From positions 1-31,737 of the IMG/VR virus record IMGVR_UViG_3300038714_000108: DNA of 31,737 nt; one strand, given 5' to 3'. Position numbers and translations under genes: made by a program. Below, piece by piece: positions 1-7,994 of this stretch. The number at the start of each line of letters is the position of its first letter. Position 1 is the first letter of the stretch. The stretch is from a virus. Below the pieces are notes generated by a model. That model saw only the letters and a program-made list of their open reading frames with translations, had not been told where the DNA came from and made no database searches.

Positions 1-1917
1 AATGGCAGGAGCAGCAATCAAAGCAAACGGCCCAGCAGCTGCTATCATTTTAGCACTAGCCTCAGCCATAGATGCGATAACGCTCCCAAATGCTTTACCC
101 TTATCTATTAAAAAACTTTTCAATGCAGTTGCTTTTTGAGAACCTAATTTTATTTGGTTTGTTGCATTTTCAAAAGCAACCTCCTGCATTTTCTTTTTAA
201 TAAATGCTTTTGTGTGTTCACCTAAAAATCTAATTGCACTATTTTTTACTGCTTCTTCAATTTTCTTTCGTCTTTCTGCACCATGCATTTCTGCATCTGT
301 TAGCGTATTCACAAATTGATCATGAGCAGCTAAAGTTGCATTATATAAAATGTTTTTATTTTCTAGTTCTTCTACAATTCTTTGTTTATCTTCCTCAGAT
401 AATGAATTTCTAATTTCATTAATCTGGCTAGAGGTTTCCTCTTCTAAAGCAACTTCTTCATCTTTAATAGATTTTTTAGCCTCTAAATTCGCCCTCAATG
501 AATCTAACTCTGACAACATTTGTTTTAATTTATTATCGCCTAGCTCCTCATCCATTTCTTTTTGAACTTTTGCTTGGATTTCAGCACCAGCAATTATGTC
601 ATCATACATTCCCTTAAATAAATCTCCAATAATATCAGCAGTCGCTTTATTTTGCAAAACAATTTTTTCATTCAATTTTGCAAATGCTTCAGGTTTAATG
701 CTATTAAATGGATCAAAAGCATCTTGAATTTTCAACCTAGTAACTGCCAATCTTGCGTCAATATTATCTAAAATCAATGAAATAATCTTTACCATTGTTT
801 TCATTATTGTGGGCAAATCATTTTTTACTGCTTTAGCTAAATTGTCAAATCCAATCTCACCTAATTTTGCAAATTCTTTATTTACTTCCTCAAGTTTTGG
901 CTGTATGATTGATATTATAACAGTTCCAATTTCTATCAATACAGACTGAATACTGTTTTTTAACATCGCCATTTGTTGATTAAACCCAGATGCCATTTTT
1001 TCAAACGCTTTTTCTGTTGCTCCAGCTGATTCTGTTGCAAAGGTATTTACATTTTTAGTAAGGGTGTCAAAATTATTAGCCATTGTTTGAATACCTAAAA
1101 TTGCCTCAACTCTAGGTATTATCTTTTTAAATGTGTCTGGGTCAAGACCTTGGAATTGTTTAACTGTTCCTACAAGGTCTAATGTCCCATCATCAAACCT
1201 TTTTATTTCAATTCCTGCCTCCTCCATTGCTTTTTTAGAACTATCTGCTGGAGATGTCAAAGAAACTAAGGCAGCTCGTAAAGCAGTTGTAGCTTGAGCA
1301 GTTGAGATACCACTTGCTGTAATGGTTGCCATTGCCGAGTTTACACCATCTAAACTAAGACCAGCTGATCTTGCAAAAGGTAATACTTGCCCCATGCTAG
1401 ATGCTAATTCGCTCATTGTGGTTTTACCTAGTCTAACAGTTGTAAATAGCGAATCAGAAACCTCGTTCACATCATCAGCTGTCAACCCTAATGCGTTGAG
1501 CGATGTCGTAAGTATGTCGGCAGCTTCAGCTGCACTTGTAACCCCACCAACTGCTAGTTTTGAAGTTGCTGATAATATCTTTGCAGAGTCAGCTGCGTTG
1601 CTAAACCCTGCAGATATGATGTCATATTTTGCTTTGCTTAAAGAGTCCAACGCCAATCCAGAAGCTTGTGAAACAAGTCTTAATTCCTTAGACATTTTTT
1701 GCAAATCTCTATTGGTAGAATTGTTCATTAGAGTTGAAATTTCTTTTAAATTCTTTTGAAAATCTCCTGCAAGTTTAGTCGATAGCGTAGCCACACCTGC
1801 CCCTGCTATTGCAGATGCTTTACTTATAAAGGCAACTGCACTACCTACTTTCTTTAAAGATGATGTGGTTTTCTTTGCCCCTTTTTCTGATATTTTTAAT
1901 ATTAAATTTTTAGCCAT
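1..1917 (-). CDS. Tail tape measure protein, 5' part (continues at 31737-31432)
   Basis: This gene encodes the tape measure protein that sets tail length and threads the tail tube. It starts at the ATG at 1915-1917, overlapping the upstream chaperone gene by 8 bases, and stays open for 639 codons to the window edge. Residues about 45-210 look like the TP901/PhageMin_Tail core, with alternating Ala/Ser/Gly-rich amphipathic helices. Hydrophobic helices follow near residues 300-380, and a charged coiled-coil stretch lies around 430-560. The frame leaves position 1 reading ...AAPAI and continues in frame at 31737. With the 9-base terminal duplication counted once, the protein is about 737 residues, short for the family. 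The assignment rests on composition, core motifs and position after the chaperones. Confidence 0.92.
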   Translation of the reverse strand, partial: MAKNLILKISEKGAKKTTSSLKKVGSAVAFISKASAIAGAGVATLSTKLAGDFQKNLKEISTLMNNSTNRDLQKMSKELRLVSQASGLALDSLSKAKYDIISAGFSNAADSAKILSATSKLAVGGVTSAAEAADILTTSLNALGLTADDVNEVSDSLFTTVRLGKTTMSELASSMGQVLPFARSAGLSLDGVNSAMATITASGISTAQATTALRAALVSLTSPADSSKKAMEEAGIEIKRFDDGTLDLVGTVKQFQGLDPDTFKKIIPRVEAILGIQTMANNFDTLTKNVNTFATESAGATEKAFEKMASGFNQQMAMLKNSIQSVLIEIGTVIISIIQPKLEEVNKEFAKLGEIGFDNLAKAVKNDLPTIMKTMVKIISLILDNIDARLAVTRLKIQDAFDPFNSIKPEAFAKLNEKIVLQNKATADIIGDLFKGMYDDIIAGAEIQAKVQKEMDEELGDNKLKQMLSELDSLRANLEAKKSIKDEEVALEEETSSQINEIRNSLSEEDKQRIVEELENKNILYNATLAAHDQFVNTLTDAEMHGAERRKKIEEAVKNSAIRFLGEHTKAFIKKKMQEVAFENATNQIKLGSQKATALKSFLIDKGKAFGSVIASMAEASAKMIAAAGPFALIAAPAI

Positions 1918-2317
1918 CTGATTCTGCTTTGTGTTTCTTAATGTTGTTTATTTCTTGCTCAATTATTCCAAACATATCAAGTTTAATCGCACAAATATTA
2001 TCTAAGTCTTTCCCTAGTGGGATATTAAATTTAGTTACTAGCCTATAATCTTCTAAAACATCCCAAACCCATTTTTTAATATGATATTTAGGATTTGTAA
2101 AAAAAGGCATTTCATAGTAGAGAGTTTGACCAACCCCAAACTTTGAAACACCTTTTTGATTTAAAACTCTTTTTATTTCTTCCTCTACTTGATTTTTATT
2201 TTCAAAAAAAATCTTTCTACCACTTACAGGCGACCGAGCAGTGTAAGGTATTGTAAAATTATTATCTGGAAAACCTAATTGCGTAAACCAGACAGCACTC
2301 CTCAATCGCCAGTAGAG
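1910..2317 (-). CDS. Tail assembly chaperone T part (made as G-T fusion by -1 frameshift)
   Basis: This is the downstream half of the tail assembly chaperone pair. It lacks a good start of its own: the first usable codon is a TTG at 2303-2305 lying on the stop of the preceding gene. The frame is open upstream of that TTG as far as a slippery heptamer at 2317-2323, so the natural product is probably a fusion with the 2302-2580 protein, as in lambda G/GT. The junction would read LELGN-LYWRLRSAVWF. The fusion would be 223 residues, 88 from G and 135 from this frame. Chaperones of this kind coat the tape measure protein during tail assembly, and the tape measure gene follows directly with an 8-base overlap. 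Confidence 0.8.
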   Translation of the reverse strand, partial: LYWRLRSAVWFTQLGFPDNNFTIPYTARSPVSGRKIFFENKNQVEEEIKRVLNQKGVSKFGVGQTLYYEMPFFTNPKYHIKKWVWDVLEDYRLVTKFNIPLGKDLDNICAIKLDMFGIIEQEINNIKKHKAESDG

Positions 2318-2580
2318 TTTCCCAATTCAAGACCCATATATGCAACGATAATAGCTGAAAGCACTTCATCTTCTTCAACAACTGTCAATCCTTTTAGTTT
2401 TTTTTCTGCCTCTTCCTCAGAACCAAAAGCCAACAATGTGAATTTATCTGCTAGGTCGTGCATCTCCATTAAGTCGTTTTTATCATTAAACGCTTTTTTT
2501 ACCTCTTTATAATGATCACGCCTTTGCTTTCTTGTTATTTCATTTACTTCAAAGTCCCCATGTTTTGTTTCAACTATCAT
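2302..2580 (-). CDS. Tail assembly chaperone G part
   Basis: This 92-residue acidic, helical protein lies between the tail tube gene and the tape measure gene, the classical place of the lambda gpG-like chaperone. The sequence is charged throughout (ITRKQRRDHYKEVKKAF, then EEEAEKKL). Its ATG at 2578-2580 is preceded by AGGGAGA. The frame ends five codons after an in-frame G GGA AAC heptamer, so a minority of ribosomes would make the G-T fusion. It is recognised by position, size and frameshift arrangement rather than by a strong sequence motif. Confidence 0.78.
   Translation of the reverse strand: MIVETKHGDFEVNEITRKQRRDHYKEVKKAFNDKNDLMEMHDLADKFTLLAFGSEEEAEKKLKGLTVVEEDEVLSAIIVAYMGLELGNSTGD
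2317..2323 (-). promoter_or_regulatory. Programmed -1 ribosomal frameshift site (GGGAAAC)
   Basis: On the minus strand the bases read G GGA AAC, with GGA and AAC being zero-frame codons of the upstream chaperone. This fits the X XXY YYZ pattern and differs from the lambda G/GT heptamer (GGGAAAG) only in the last base. After a one-base backward slip the next codon is CTC, and the frame continues open into the 1910-2317 reading frame. The zero frame terminates shortly after, at TGA 2302-2304. Confidence 0.8.
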
Positions 2581-2593
2581 TTAATCTCCCTAA

Positions 2594-3670
2594 TTACCAA
2601 GTTGTTATTGCACTATTTTCAAATGTCTCCAATTTAAATGCCTTATTAGAACTATTTTGCACACACTCAAACTCAAGAGTATGAAATACACCTGTTTCAC
2701 TTAAATCTTGTCCAGGATCACCAGTATATTGTATCTCTGCAGTTATTTCCATTTCACCAGCTGCATCATTACCAGACCCACAAATCAAATTAAGTGTCAT
2801 TGTGTTACCATCAAGAAAATCTTGGATTACGTTATTGCCAGCACCATAATCAAACTCATCATCATATTTTATCACTATGCTACCAGTTACAACATACTCT
2901 GGGAATACATAAACTTCAGCATCCCCATTTGTATTAAAACCAACTCTATTAACACCATTCGCTATATTAAAGCTAAATGATTTCATGATAAAAGTTTGGG
3001 TTGCGTTACCTTCAACATCTAATGTCCTTGTGTCAAAGTCCATAACATTAAAGTATTGAGTTTGAGCATCCACCCAAGTTCCATTAAAAGTTTGCTCTAA
3101 AACTGTTCCTGTTGATATTGGGTTGCTAAAACCAGAAAAATAATTTCCACCAATGCTCACCAGTCCGTTATTAGCACCTACATCACCAGTTATTGTTAAA
3201 TCGGATACGACAACGCCAGTTACTTTTATACCCTCACCTGCAGCTGGATAATAAGCTAAATTAACACTATGAGGCATACCACTTGTGATACTTCCACCCA
3301 TAGAAGTTAAATTGCTTGTCCCATCTATATCCATTTCATGTAATGTGCTTCCAGATGTTCCACTTTCTTGCCCAACAAGTAGGGCGTGCTGAGCCAATGT
3401 CCTTGGCGTTGCTAACATTTCAAAAGGTGCAGTAACTGTACCACCCCTTAAATTTACAACTGTATCTGCAGCATTCTTTACTGTACCTCTGCCACTTAAT
3501 AATCTGGATTCCCTAGAAATATTAAATGTTGGTTTTTGTGCTTGGACAACAGGTTGCGTTAAATACGCAGTCCCATCATCACCATCTGTGTCTATACCTA
3601 CCCCAAAAGCTGTTTCGGCTTTTAAACCATACTTTATACTACTTACAGGGAGAACTCTTGTGTCAGCCAT
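2594..3670 (-). CDS. Major tail tube protein
   Basis: This 358-residue, beta-rich, Gly/Thr/Ser-rich protein sits directly upstream of the tail assembly chaperones, where siphoviruses encode the tail tube subunit. The N-terminal part has the usual lead-in (SSIKYGLKAETAFGVG...), followed by alternating strands and a C-terminal region with DDEFDYGAGNN, TMTLNLICGSG and LEFECVQN. It is longer than minimal tube proteins, so an inserted Ig-like or decorating domain is possible in residues about 110-220. The ATG at 3668-3670 overlaps the preceding stop as TAATG. Its Shine-Dalgarno sequence, AGGAGG, is formed by the last codons of that preceding gene. Confidence 0.78.
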   Translation of the reverse strand: MADTRVLPVSSIKYGLKAETAFGVGIDTDGDDGTAYLTQPVVQAQKPTFNISRESRLLSGRGTVKNAADTVVNLRGGTVTAPFEMLATPRTLAQHALLVGQESGTSGSTLHEMDIDGTSNLTSMGGSITSGMPHSVNLAYYPAAGEGIKVTGVVVSDLTITGDVGANNGLVSIGGNYFSGFSNPISTGTVLEQTFNGTWVDAQTQYFNVMDFDTRTLDVEGNATQTFIMKSFSFNIANGVNRVGFNTNGDAEVYVFPEYVVTGSIVIKYDDEFDYGAGNNVIQDFLDGNTMTLNLICGSGNDAAGEMEITAEIQYTGDPGQDLSETGVFHTLEFECVQNSSNKAFKLETFENSAITTW

Positions 3671-3861
3671 TATTTAGCCTCCTTACTTTGTTTTTTTGTT
3701 TTAGCCTTTTCTACGAATCCCATTTTTAGTAATTCGTTTCCAGCATCTTCAGGGATTTCTACTACTTCACCTGCCCTGAGTTTACCAAGTGAAGATTTAT
3801 CACAAAGCACACCATTTGGATTAACTCTGTAAATTTTATTTAATTTTGCTTTAACTTTCAT
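3670..3861 (-). CDS. Small tail-region protein of unknown function
   Basis: This 63-residue protein starts at ATG 3859-3861, which overlaps the upstream stop as TAATG and has GGAG nearby. An in-frame start at 3885 would add eight residues but overlaps the upstream gene more. The sequence MKVKAKLNKIYRVNPNGVLCDKSS..LRAGEVVEIPEDAGNELLKMGFVE looks like a small beta-barrel fold with a charged Lys-rich tail. It lies between the tail terminator candidate and the tube gene, so a tail role is inferred from context only. Confidence 0.7.
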   Translation of the reverse strand: MKVKAKLNKIYRVNPNGVLCDKSSLGKLRAGEVVEIPEDAGNELLKMGFVEKAKTKKQSKEAK

Positions 3862-4283
3862 TAAATCAACTCCATGTTTTGACAATTAAAATTTGCTATG
3901 CCCCTAACTAACGATTTGTCATCTTCGTCAATCTCATAATTTATTGTGCTAATTTGAGCATCAAACCATTCTGCTCCTGTGTTTTGTATTTTGTTATCAT
4001 AAACAAGCCTTTTTAATCGCTCCATTACGTTAGAGACTTGCTTGATTGTATTTTTAGTGTACTTGCCACCAGATTTTAATTCATAATTAATGATAACATT
4101 ATACTGCCTTTGCATACCACTACTAATATTGGTTACTAATTCATCGCTCTCTGGTATTAATAAAAATGACTGATTTCCTTTATGTTCATCATAATAAACT
4201 GGTATATTAAATTCATCATTAATAATCTTGTTAAGGTTTTCCAAGATTTCATCAAAAACAATATTTGTAAATGTTATTGGCAT
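3861..4283 (-). CDS. Tail terminator / tail completion candidate
   Basis: This 140-residue protein lies between the connector candidate and the tail tube, where phages place the tail terminator protein that caps the tube and joins it to the head. Its layout fits such proteins: an N-terminal helix (FDEILENLNKIINDEFNIPVYYDE), a central strand (QYNVIINYELKSG), a helix (TIKQVSNVMERLKRLVYDN) and closing strands. I see no diagnostic motif, so the function is by position and predicted fold. ATG 4281-4283 overlaps the upstream stop. Confidence 0.6.
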   Translation of the reverse strand: MPITFTNIVFDEILENLNKIINDEFNIPVYYDEHKGNQSFLLIPESDELVTNISSGMQRQYNVIINYELKSGGKYTKNTIKQVSNVMERLKRLVYDNKIQNTGAEWFDAQISTINYEIDEDDKSLVRGIANFNCQNMELI

Positions 4284-5269
4284 TAATACCTCGATGCCCT
4301 TACTGTTTTAATTGGTGTAAAGGTTTGATCTAATTCTCCACTCACCTCTAGTTCCCATTCATCATCTGCAACATAAACTCCAGGAGAAAATCTGACATAC
4401 ATATCATGACCTACAAGTTGCCAATATCCATCAATTATTTCATCATTAGCCATTTGCTCTAGCTTCAAACCATTTTCATTGCCAATAAAAGAATTAAATT
4501 TTACACTGGTGTTTGCAGTTCCTGCACTAAATGTCCCACCAGCACTTATAATTATTTTTATTATATCCCAAGGGTAATTTGATCGACCTCTTATATCAAC
4601 TATTCCTCCAGTTGTATTTGTGTCAGTAGACACTATTCTTAAAATACCTCTATGCTTGGATTCATCTTCGCTTTGATATAAGGTGATTTCACCCTTTCTT
4701 AGCATATCAAGGAAACCAGTGCCTTGCTCATTGATAGCTTGAGATTTTATTTGGTCTGCTTTTTCTACATCATATGGTCTTATAAGGGATTCAACTGCCA
4801 TGATTGCAGTACACCTAGATATTATCTCAGGGTAATCAAAATTTGTGGCATCCCCAGAGCCAACGCCTTTGTTTGGGTATATTGGGAAAGGGAGATAGTT
4901 GCGGACAAAGTCAGAGGCTCTTTTTACCACCTCAGTTTTAAGATCGCTCCAGTCACGGGATGCCTCAAAAACACTAGAATTTAATGCAGAAACAGAAGAT
5001 GATGACAAAAAAAACTGAAATGAATCAGTGCTAGTAGAATAATTATATTCATTGTCTGCATTAGGGGTGTCTGTTACAGAGGTCATTTCTACCCCATCTT
5101 TAAAAAGTTGGTCAATAAATCCTGTGTTATTTAGTTGATAAAGGTTAGAAGTGTCAGTAGTGGTAAAGTTACTCGCTAAAACTTTTTTCCCATCGTATTC
5201 ACTAATATTTGGCTCAATAAAGGTCAAATCAGTAGTGGTATTGCAATAACTTTCGTGATATGTACTCAT
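4283..5269 (-). CDS. Head-tail connector / adaptor candidate
   Basis: This is a 328-residue protein. Residues about 105-180 form a helical segment (ASRDWSDLKTEVVKRASDFV, then YPEIISRCTAIMAVESLI, then YDVEKADQIKSQAI) that resembles the helical core of gp6/gp15-type head-tail adaptors. The flanks are beta-rich and polar, with an acidic C-terminal domain (GVYVADDEWELEVSGELDQTF). It is followed by the tail terminator candidate and the tail tube, which supports a neck role. The long N-terminal beta region is unusual for a simple adaptor, so a neck fusion with a decorating domain is possible. Confidence 0.5.
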   Translation of the reverse strand: MSTYHESYCNTTTDLTFIEPNISEYDGKKVLASNFTTTDTSNLYQLNNTGFIDQLFKDGVEMTSVTDTPNADNEYNYSTSTDSFQFFLSSSSVSALNSSVFEASRDWSDLKTEVVKRASDFVRNYLPFPIYPNKGVGSGDATNFDYPEIISRCTAIMAVESLIRPYDVEKADQIKSQAINEQGTGFLDMLRKGEITLYQSEDESKHRGILRIVSTDTNTTGGIVDIRGRSNYPWDIIKIIISAGGTFSAGTANTSVKFNSFIGNENGLKLEQMANDEIIDGYWQLVGHDMYVRFSPGVYVADDEWELEVSGELDQTFTPIKTVRASRY

Positions 5270-5490
5270 GCTTTTGCCTTTGGTATTAAATAAGGCTCTT
5301 CAATTATTTCAAATTCAAGATTTCTTATTGATTCTATAATTGTTATTATAATTTCTTTTTCATCTATACTCATATTATCTAAAATAACATTTGATAAATC
5401 TATTTGTTTAGATAATTCCTTGCATTTCATCATTAAATCAAAAGCATTATAATCAATATCATCAGTTCTTATTTCTTTGATCTTTTCCAT
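5266..5490 (-). CDS. Small acidic hypothetical protein
   Basis: This 74-residue protein is rich in Ile, Glu and Asp and predicted to be helical (DNMSIDEKEIIITIIESIRNLEFEIIEE). It overlaps the upstream metallophosphoesterase gene by 22 bases and the downstream connector gene by 4. I do not recognise a family. Its place at the junction between the lysis/phosphoesterase block and the tail block gives no firm role. Confidence 0.65.
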   Translation of the reverse strand: MEKIKEIRTDDIDYNAFDLMMKCKELSKQIDLSNVILDNMSIDEKEIIITIIESIRNLEFEIIEEPYLIPKAKA

Positions 5491-6515
5491 GTTAAATATT
5501 CAGCTGCTTCGTATGGATTAAAAATAGTTGTAATAAGTCTATTATCATGATCTTCATAGTGAGGATCAATAATTGTAACTGGTGCATTAAATATGTTTTT
5601 ATCATCTAGTCCTAATTTATCTGCATAGCCATCCATAATTTTAAAACTTGCAACTTGCAACGCATGAGAAATTAAGCCTGATGCTGGGTCTTTTAAAACT
5701 TGATAACCACTAACATGAGTATGACCACAAGTAAGAATGTGATCTTTCCAACCCATTTGGGCAGCTTTTGCCACGCCATGTGCAGTATTCCACATACTAT
5801 AACCTTTGAATGTATGTCTAGCATTAATTCTAATTTGTCTTTGATTTGGGAATTTTAAATTTAATCTTGCACCCCATTTTTCATAAACGCCTTGATGTCC
5901 TCTCATTATAAAATCTAGGGGGTCACCATCACCACTCCAGACATCATGGTTTCCTGCTACCAAATAGAGCCAATTAACGCTATTTACAAAATGCTCTGTA
6001 AGTCTCCATGACTCTTTTGCAGTTGTTGATTGTTGACCATATAAAAAAGACAGTCTACCAATCCAATTATTTTGCACATCCCCTAAATTACCTGCAAACA
6101 TTCCATCTGTTTTATTTATTAAATTACATAATGAATAAACTTCAGCAATGTTTGTCCCATCATCATCTATATGAGGATCACCAAAATGACAAATGCCAAT
6201 AGCACCATGCTTTTTAATTTCTATATCAATTAAAGTTTTGGATTCTTTTGCTTTGATTTTTACAGAGTATTTTCTTTTTCGATGTTCTATTAATTCATCA
6301 ATAGGAATATGCTCTGGGTCTGATTGTTGTTTTACAAAATCTGCTTTTTCTAAAATTATTGGATTCACGCTACGTTTTCCACAATTATTACACATCCATT
6401 GTTGTTTTTTGCTTTTTGCTCGATACAAAAAACCAAATTTTCTAACATCCCTACTTCCACAATACCTACATCCAATAATATTTCCATCAATATCTTGAGT
6501 TATTTGTTCAGCCAT
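5469..6515 (-). CDS. Calcineurin-like metallophosphoesterase with N-terminal zinc ribbon
   Basis: This 348-residue enzyme has two parts. Residues 16-45 form a zinc ribbon (C16, C19, C42, C45) of the type seen in InsA-like and other DNA-binding ribbons. Residues about 105-330 are a dinuclear metallophosphoesterase, with GDPH at 112-115, GDVQNN at 145-150, GNHD at 188-191 and GHTH at 264-267. These supply the expected Asp, His and Asn metal ligands, so the enzyme should be active on a phosphate ester. The substrate could be nucleic acid, nucleotide or protein. The start at 6513-6515 was chosen because it gives an 8-base overlap with the endolysin candidate; an earlier start at 6602 would add 29 residues inside that gene. 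Its location in the structural/lysis block is unexpected. Confidence 0.88.
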   Translation of the reverse strand: MAEQITQDIDGNIIGCRYCGSRDVRKFGFLYRAKSKKQQWMCNNCGKRSVNPIILEKADFVKQQSDPEHIPIDELIEHRKRKYSVKIKAKESKTLIDIEIKKHGAIGICHFGDPHIDDDGTNIAEVYSLCNLINKTDGMFAGNLGDVQNNWIGRLSFLYGQQSTTAKESWRLTEHFVNSVNWLYLVAGNHDVWSGDGDPLDFIMRGHQGVYEKWGARLNLKFPNQRQIRINARHTFKGYSMWNTAHGVAKAAQMGWKDHILTCGHTHVSGYQVLKDPASGLISHALQVASFKIMDGYADKLGLDDKNIFNAPVTIIDPHYEDHDNRLITTIFNPYEAAEYLTWKRSKK

Positions 6516-6996
6516 ACTTAACAACAATTTCTTTGAAATGCTCAACAGTTCCAGACCCTTTTGAAGTATTGTAAAAAGATTTCCAGTAAACTGCTTGATC
6601 ATCTAATGACTCTGGAAGTTTCTTGGGTACTCTCCAATAATGTAATCTGCAAACTACTATTTGAGCAATTAAATTTGTTGTTAATATATTTTTCCAATCT
6701 TCTTCAACAGGATCAGTAAAGTGTTTCCAATCTAAATAGCAAACGTCTGCAACTTTTTTCATTAGTTGTTCTCTATATCTTAAATAATCATCACAGAGGC
6801 TAACAGCAACCCAGGGTTCGCATTGGAAAAAACCTCTGGCTATATTGCTCCCCCCTTTTTGCATGATATATTTATATTTAGATTCAACTAACCCAGTTCT
6901 GTAAACCATCATCATAGCATCATGGCTGTAATATTTAGACCCCATTTTTTCCAGAGTTGTTTTTATTACAGTTAATATTTGCATGGAGTCAATCAT
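6508..6996 (-). CDS. Endolysin candidate (lysozyme/transglycosylase-like)
   Basis: This 162-residue soluble protein has no signal peptide. Residues 36-61 carry a Glu (E38 in GLVESKY) followed by a Gly-aromatic-Gln-x-Glu-Pro element (ARGFFQCEP, 53-61). This resembles lysozyme-fold phage hydrolases whose motif reads G-x-x-Q-x-E-P. The C-terminal part (RLHYWRVPKKLP...AVYWKSFYNTSKGSGTVEHF) resembles the tail of those same proteins. With small membrane proteins just upstream, it is the best candidate for the peptidoglycan hydrolase that ends infection. The catalytic assignment of E38 is inferred. ATG 6994-6996 overlaps the preceding stop as TAATG. Confidence 0.6.
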   Translation of the reverse strand: MIDSMQILTVIKTTLEKMGSKYYSHDAMMMVYRTGLVESKYKYIMQKGGSNIARGFFQCEPWVAVSLCDDYLRYREQLMKKVADVCYLDWKHFTDPVEEDWKNILTTNLIAQIVVCRLHYWRVPKKLPESLDDQAVYWKSFYNTSKGSGTVEHFKEIVVKYG

Positions 6997-7259
6997 TATT
7001 TTTTCTCTAGTATTTTAGTCATAACTCCAGCAAAAATATCTGTACCTTTATCAATAAGGTTTTCAAATAACTCTTGCTCTTGTTCTTCATTCATCCATGG
7101 AATATTTATCTTTTTATTGATTGCAGTTGCCCATTCTTCTTCAAATTCTTTTGATTGGATTACGTCAATTACATACTGATTAATAGCTTTTTTTAATTGT
7201 GGAACGGATGCCTCTGCTTGTTTTGTTATCTCACCTACAACTATTGCTTTTATATCCAT
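6996..7259 (-). CDS. Small acidic conserved-looking phage protein
   Basis: This 87-residue, largely helical protein lies between a one-span membrane peptide and the endolysin candidate. The C-terminal half (INIPWMNEEQEQELFENLIDKGTDIFAGV) is amphipathic and looks conserved in character, but I cannot name a family. ATG 7257-7259 is TAATG-coupled to the membrane peptide gene, which suggests co-expression with the lysis genes. Confidence 0.7.
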   Translation of the reverse strand: MDIKAIVVGEITKQAEASVPQLKKAINQYVIDVIQSKEFEEEWATAINKKINIPWMNEEQEQELFENLIDKGTDIFAGVMTKILEKK

Positions 7260-7396
7260 TATTTTTCCTTTTTTATGGTTAGTATTAAAGCCACTATTGA
7301 TAAAACACTTACCATGATCTGCAAGTATTCACTAATTTGGCTTATGTTTACAAAATAGTTTGTTGTGCTTATTGCAAAAACTCTTAAAGTGTCCAT
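7259..7396 (-). CDS. Small single-span membrane protein (45 aa)
   Basis: This short gene starts at ATG 7394-7396 (TGATG overlap with the upstream stop) and ends at TAA 7259-7261 (TAATG overlap with the next start). The product has one hydrophobic segment (MVSVLSIVALILTI) followed by a Lys-rich end (KKEK), suggesting an N-out, C-in span. It is coupled at both ends and lies two genes before the endolysin candidate, so a holin or accessory lysis role is plausible but not shown. Confidence 0.7.
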   Translation of the reverse strand: MDTLRVFAISTTNYFVNISQISEYLQIMVSVLSIVALILTIKKEK

Positions 7397-7677
7397 CACC
7401 ATTTTACCTTATTCGCCCAGTAAGCAGCCGACATTTTACCTTTAGCAATGTTTTTCCGATGCCTTGCCTTAAATGATTTGCGTTTAGCTTTCATTCTTGC
7501 AGATTCACCCCTTTTTGGTTTTCCTGCAGTTTTTGCCCCTTGTTGCCCAAACCTTATTAATTTTACTTTGTTACCACTTTTTGCTAAAACCATGTGAGAT
7601 TTAGTTTTGTGCCTTGGTGTTCTCTTGGGTTTATTGTACCCACTTAAACCAAATCTTTTTAATCTTGGGTCACGCAT
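7396..7677 (-). CDS. Small basic protein of a type common in marine phages
   Basis: This 93-residue protein is very basic (many Lys and Arg in KPKRGESARMKAKRKSFKARH). A central strand region (SHMVLAKSGNKVKLIRFGQQG) and the closing motif KGKMSAAYWANKVKW match a conserved protein I recall from marine phage genomes. The function is unknown. The charge suggests nucleic-acid binding or a packaged structural role, which is inference. The start is TAATG-coupled to the upstream holin-like gene. Confidence 0.82.
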   Translation of the reverse strand: MRDPRLKRFGLSGYNKPKRTPRHKTKSHMVLAKSGNKVKLIRFGQQGAKTAGKPKRGESARMKAKRKSFKARHRKNIAKGKMSAAYWANKVKW

Positions 7678-7994
7678 TAGCTTTTTCCATTTATCCTGCT
7701 TAAACTACCATCTATTCTTGATACTTGATTATCTAAGTCATTAATACTCTTAGTCATAGCATCAAACTTTCTATCTAATTTGTCATCTGATTGATTCCAT
7801 CTGCTAATAAGTTTAATAATCATGCCCTCCATATTTTCAAGAGTTTCAGATTGCCCTTTATTTTCAACTTTCAAATTTTCCAATGTTTCTTGTTGCTTGG
7901 CTGATTTATTAGATAAAGACACCACTAAATAAACAAACATTGCACCAACAACACCTATCATTCCAGCTTCCCCATACACGGCTAAAAAATCCAT
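7677..7994 (-). CDS. Holin-like membrane protein with coiled coil
   Basis: This 105-residue protein has one N-terminal membrane segment at about residues 9-28 (EAGMIGVVGAMFVYLVVSL). A long charged coiled coil follows (SAKQQETLENLKVENKGQSETLENMEG, then KLDRKFDAMTKSINDLDNQV). This architecture resembles BhlA/UviB-like holins and small phage spanning proteins. It is one of several membrane proteins in the 7259-8361 block ahead of the endolysin candidate. A structural coiled-coil role is an alternative. Confidence 0.6.
   Translation of the reverse strand: MDFLAVYGEAGMIGVVGAMFVYLVVSLSNKSAKQQETLENLKVENKGQSETLENMEGMIIKLISRWNQSDDKLDRKFDAMTKSINDLDNQVSRIDGSLSRINGKS

Noticed and set aside
1322-1759. 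Long plus-strand reading frame inside the tape measure gene
   Set aside because: It is the complement of a strongly coding minus-strand frame, is rich in Ser/Leu/Val as expected of a shadow, and has no ribosome binding site or operon context.
2279-2512. Plus-strand frame opposite the tail assembly chaperone genes
   Set aside because: The chaperone pair with its in-frame slippery site explains the region. The plus-strand frame is a Ser-rich shadow.
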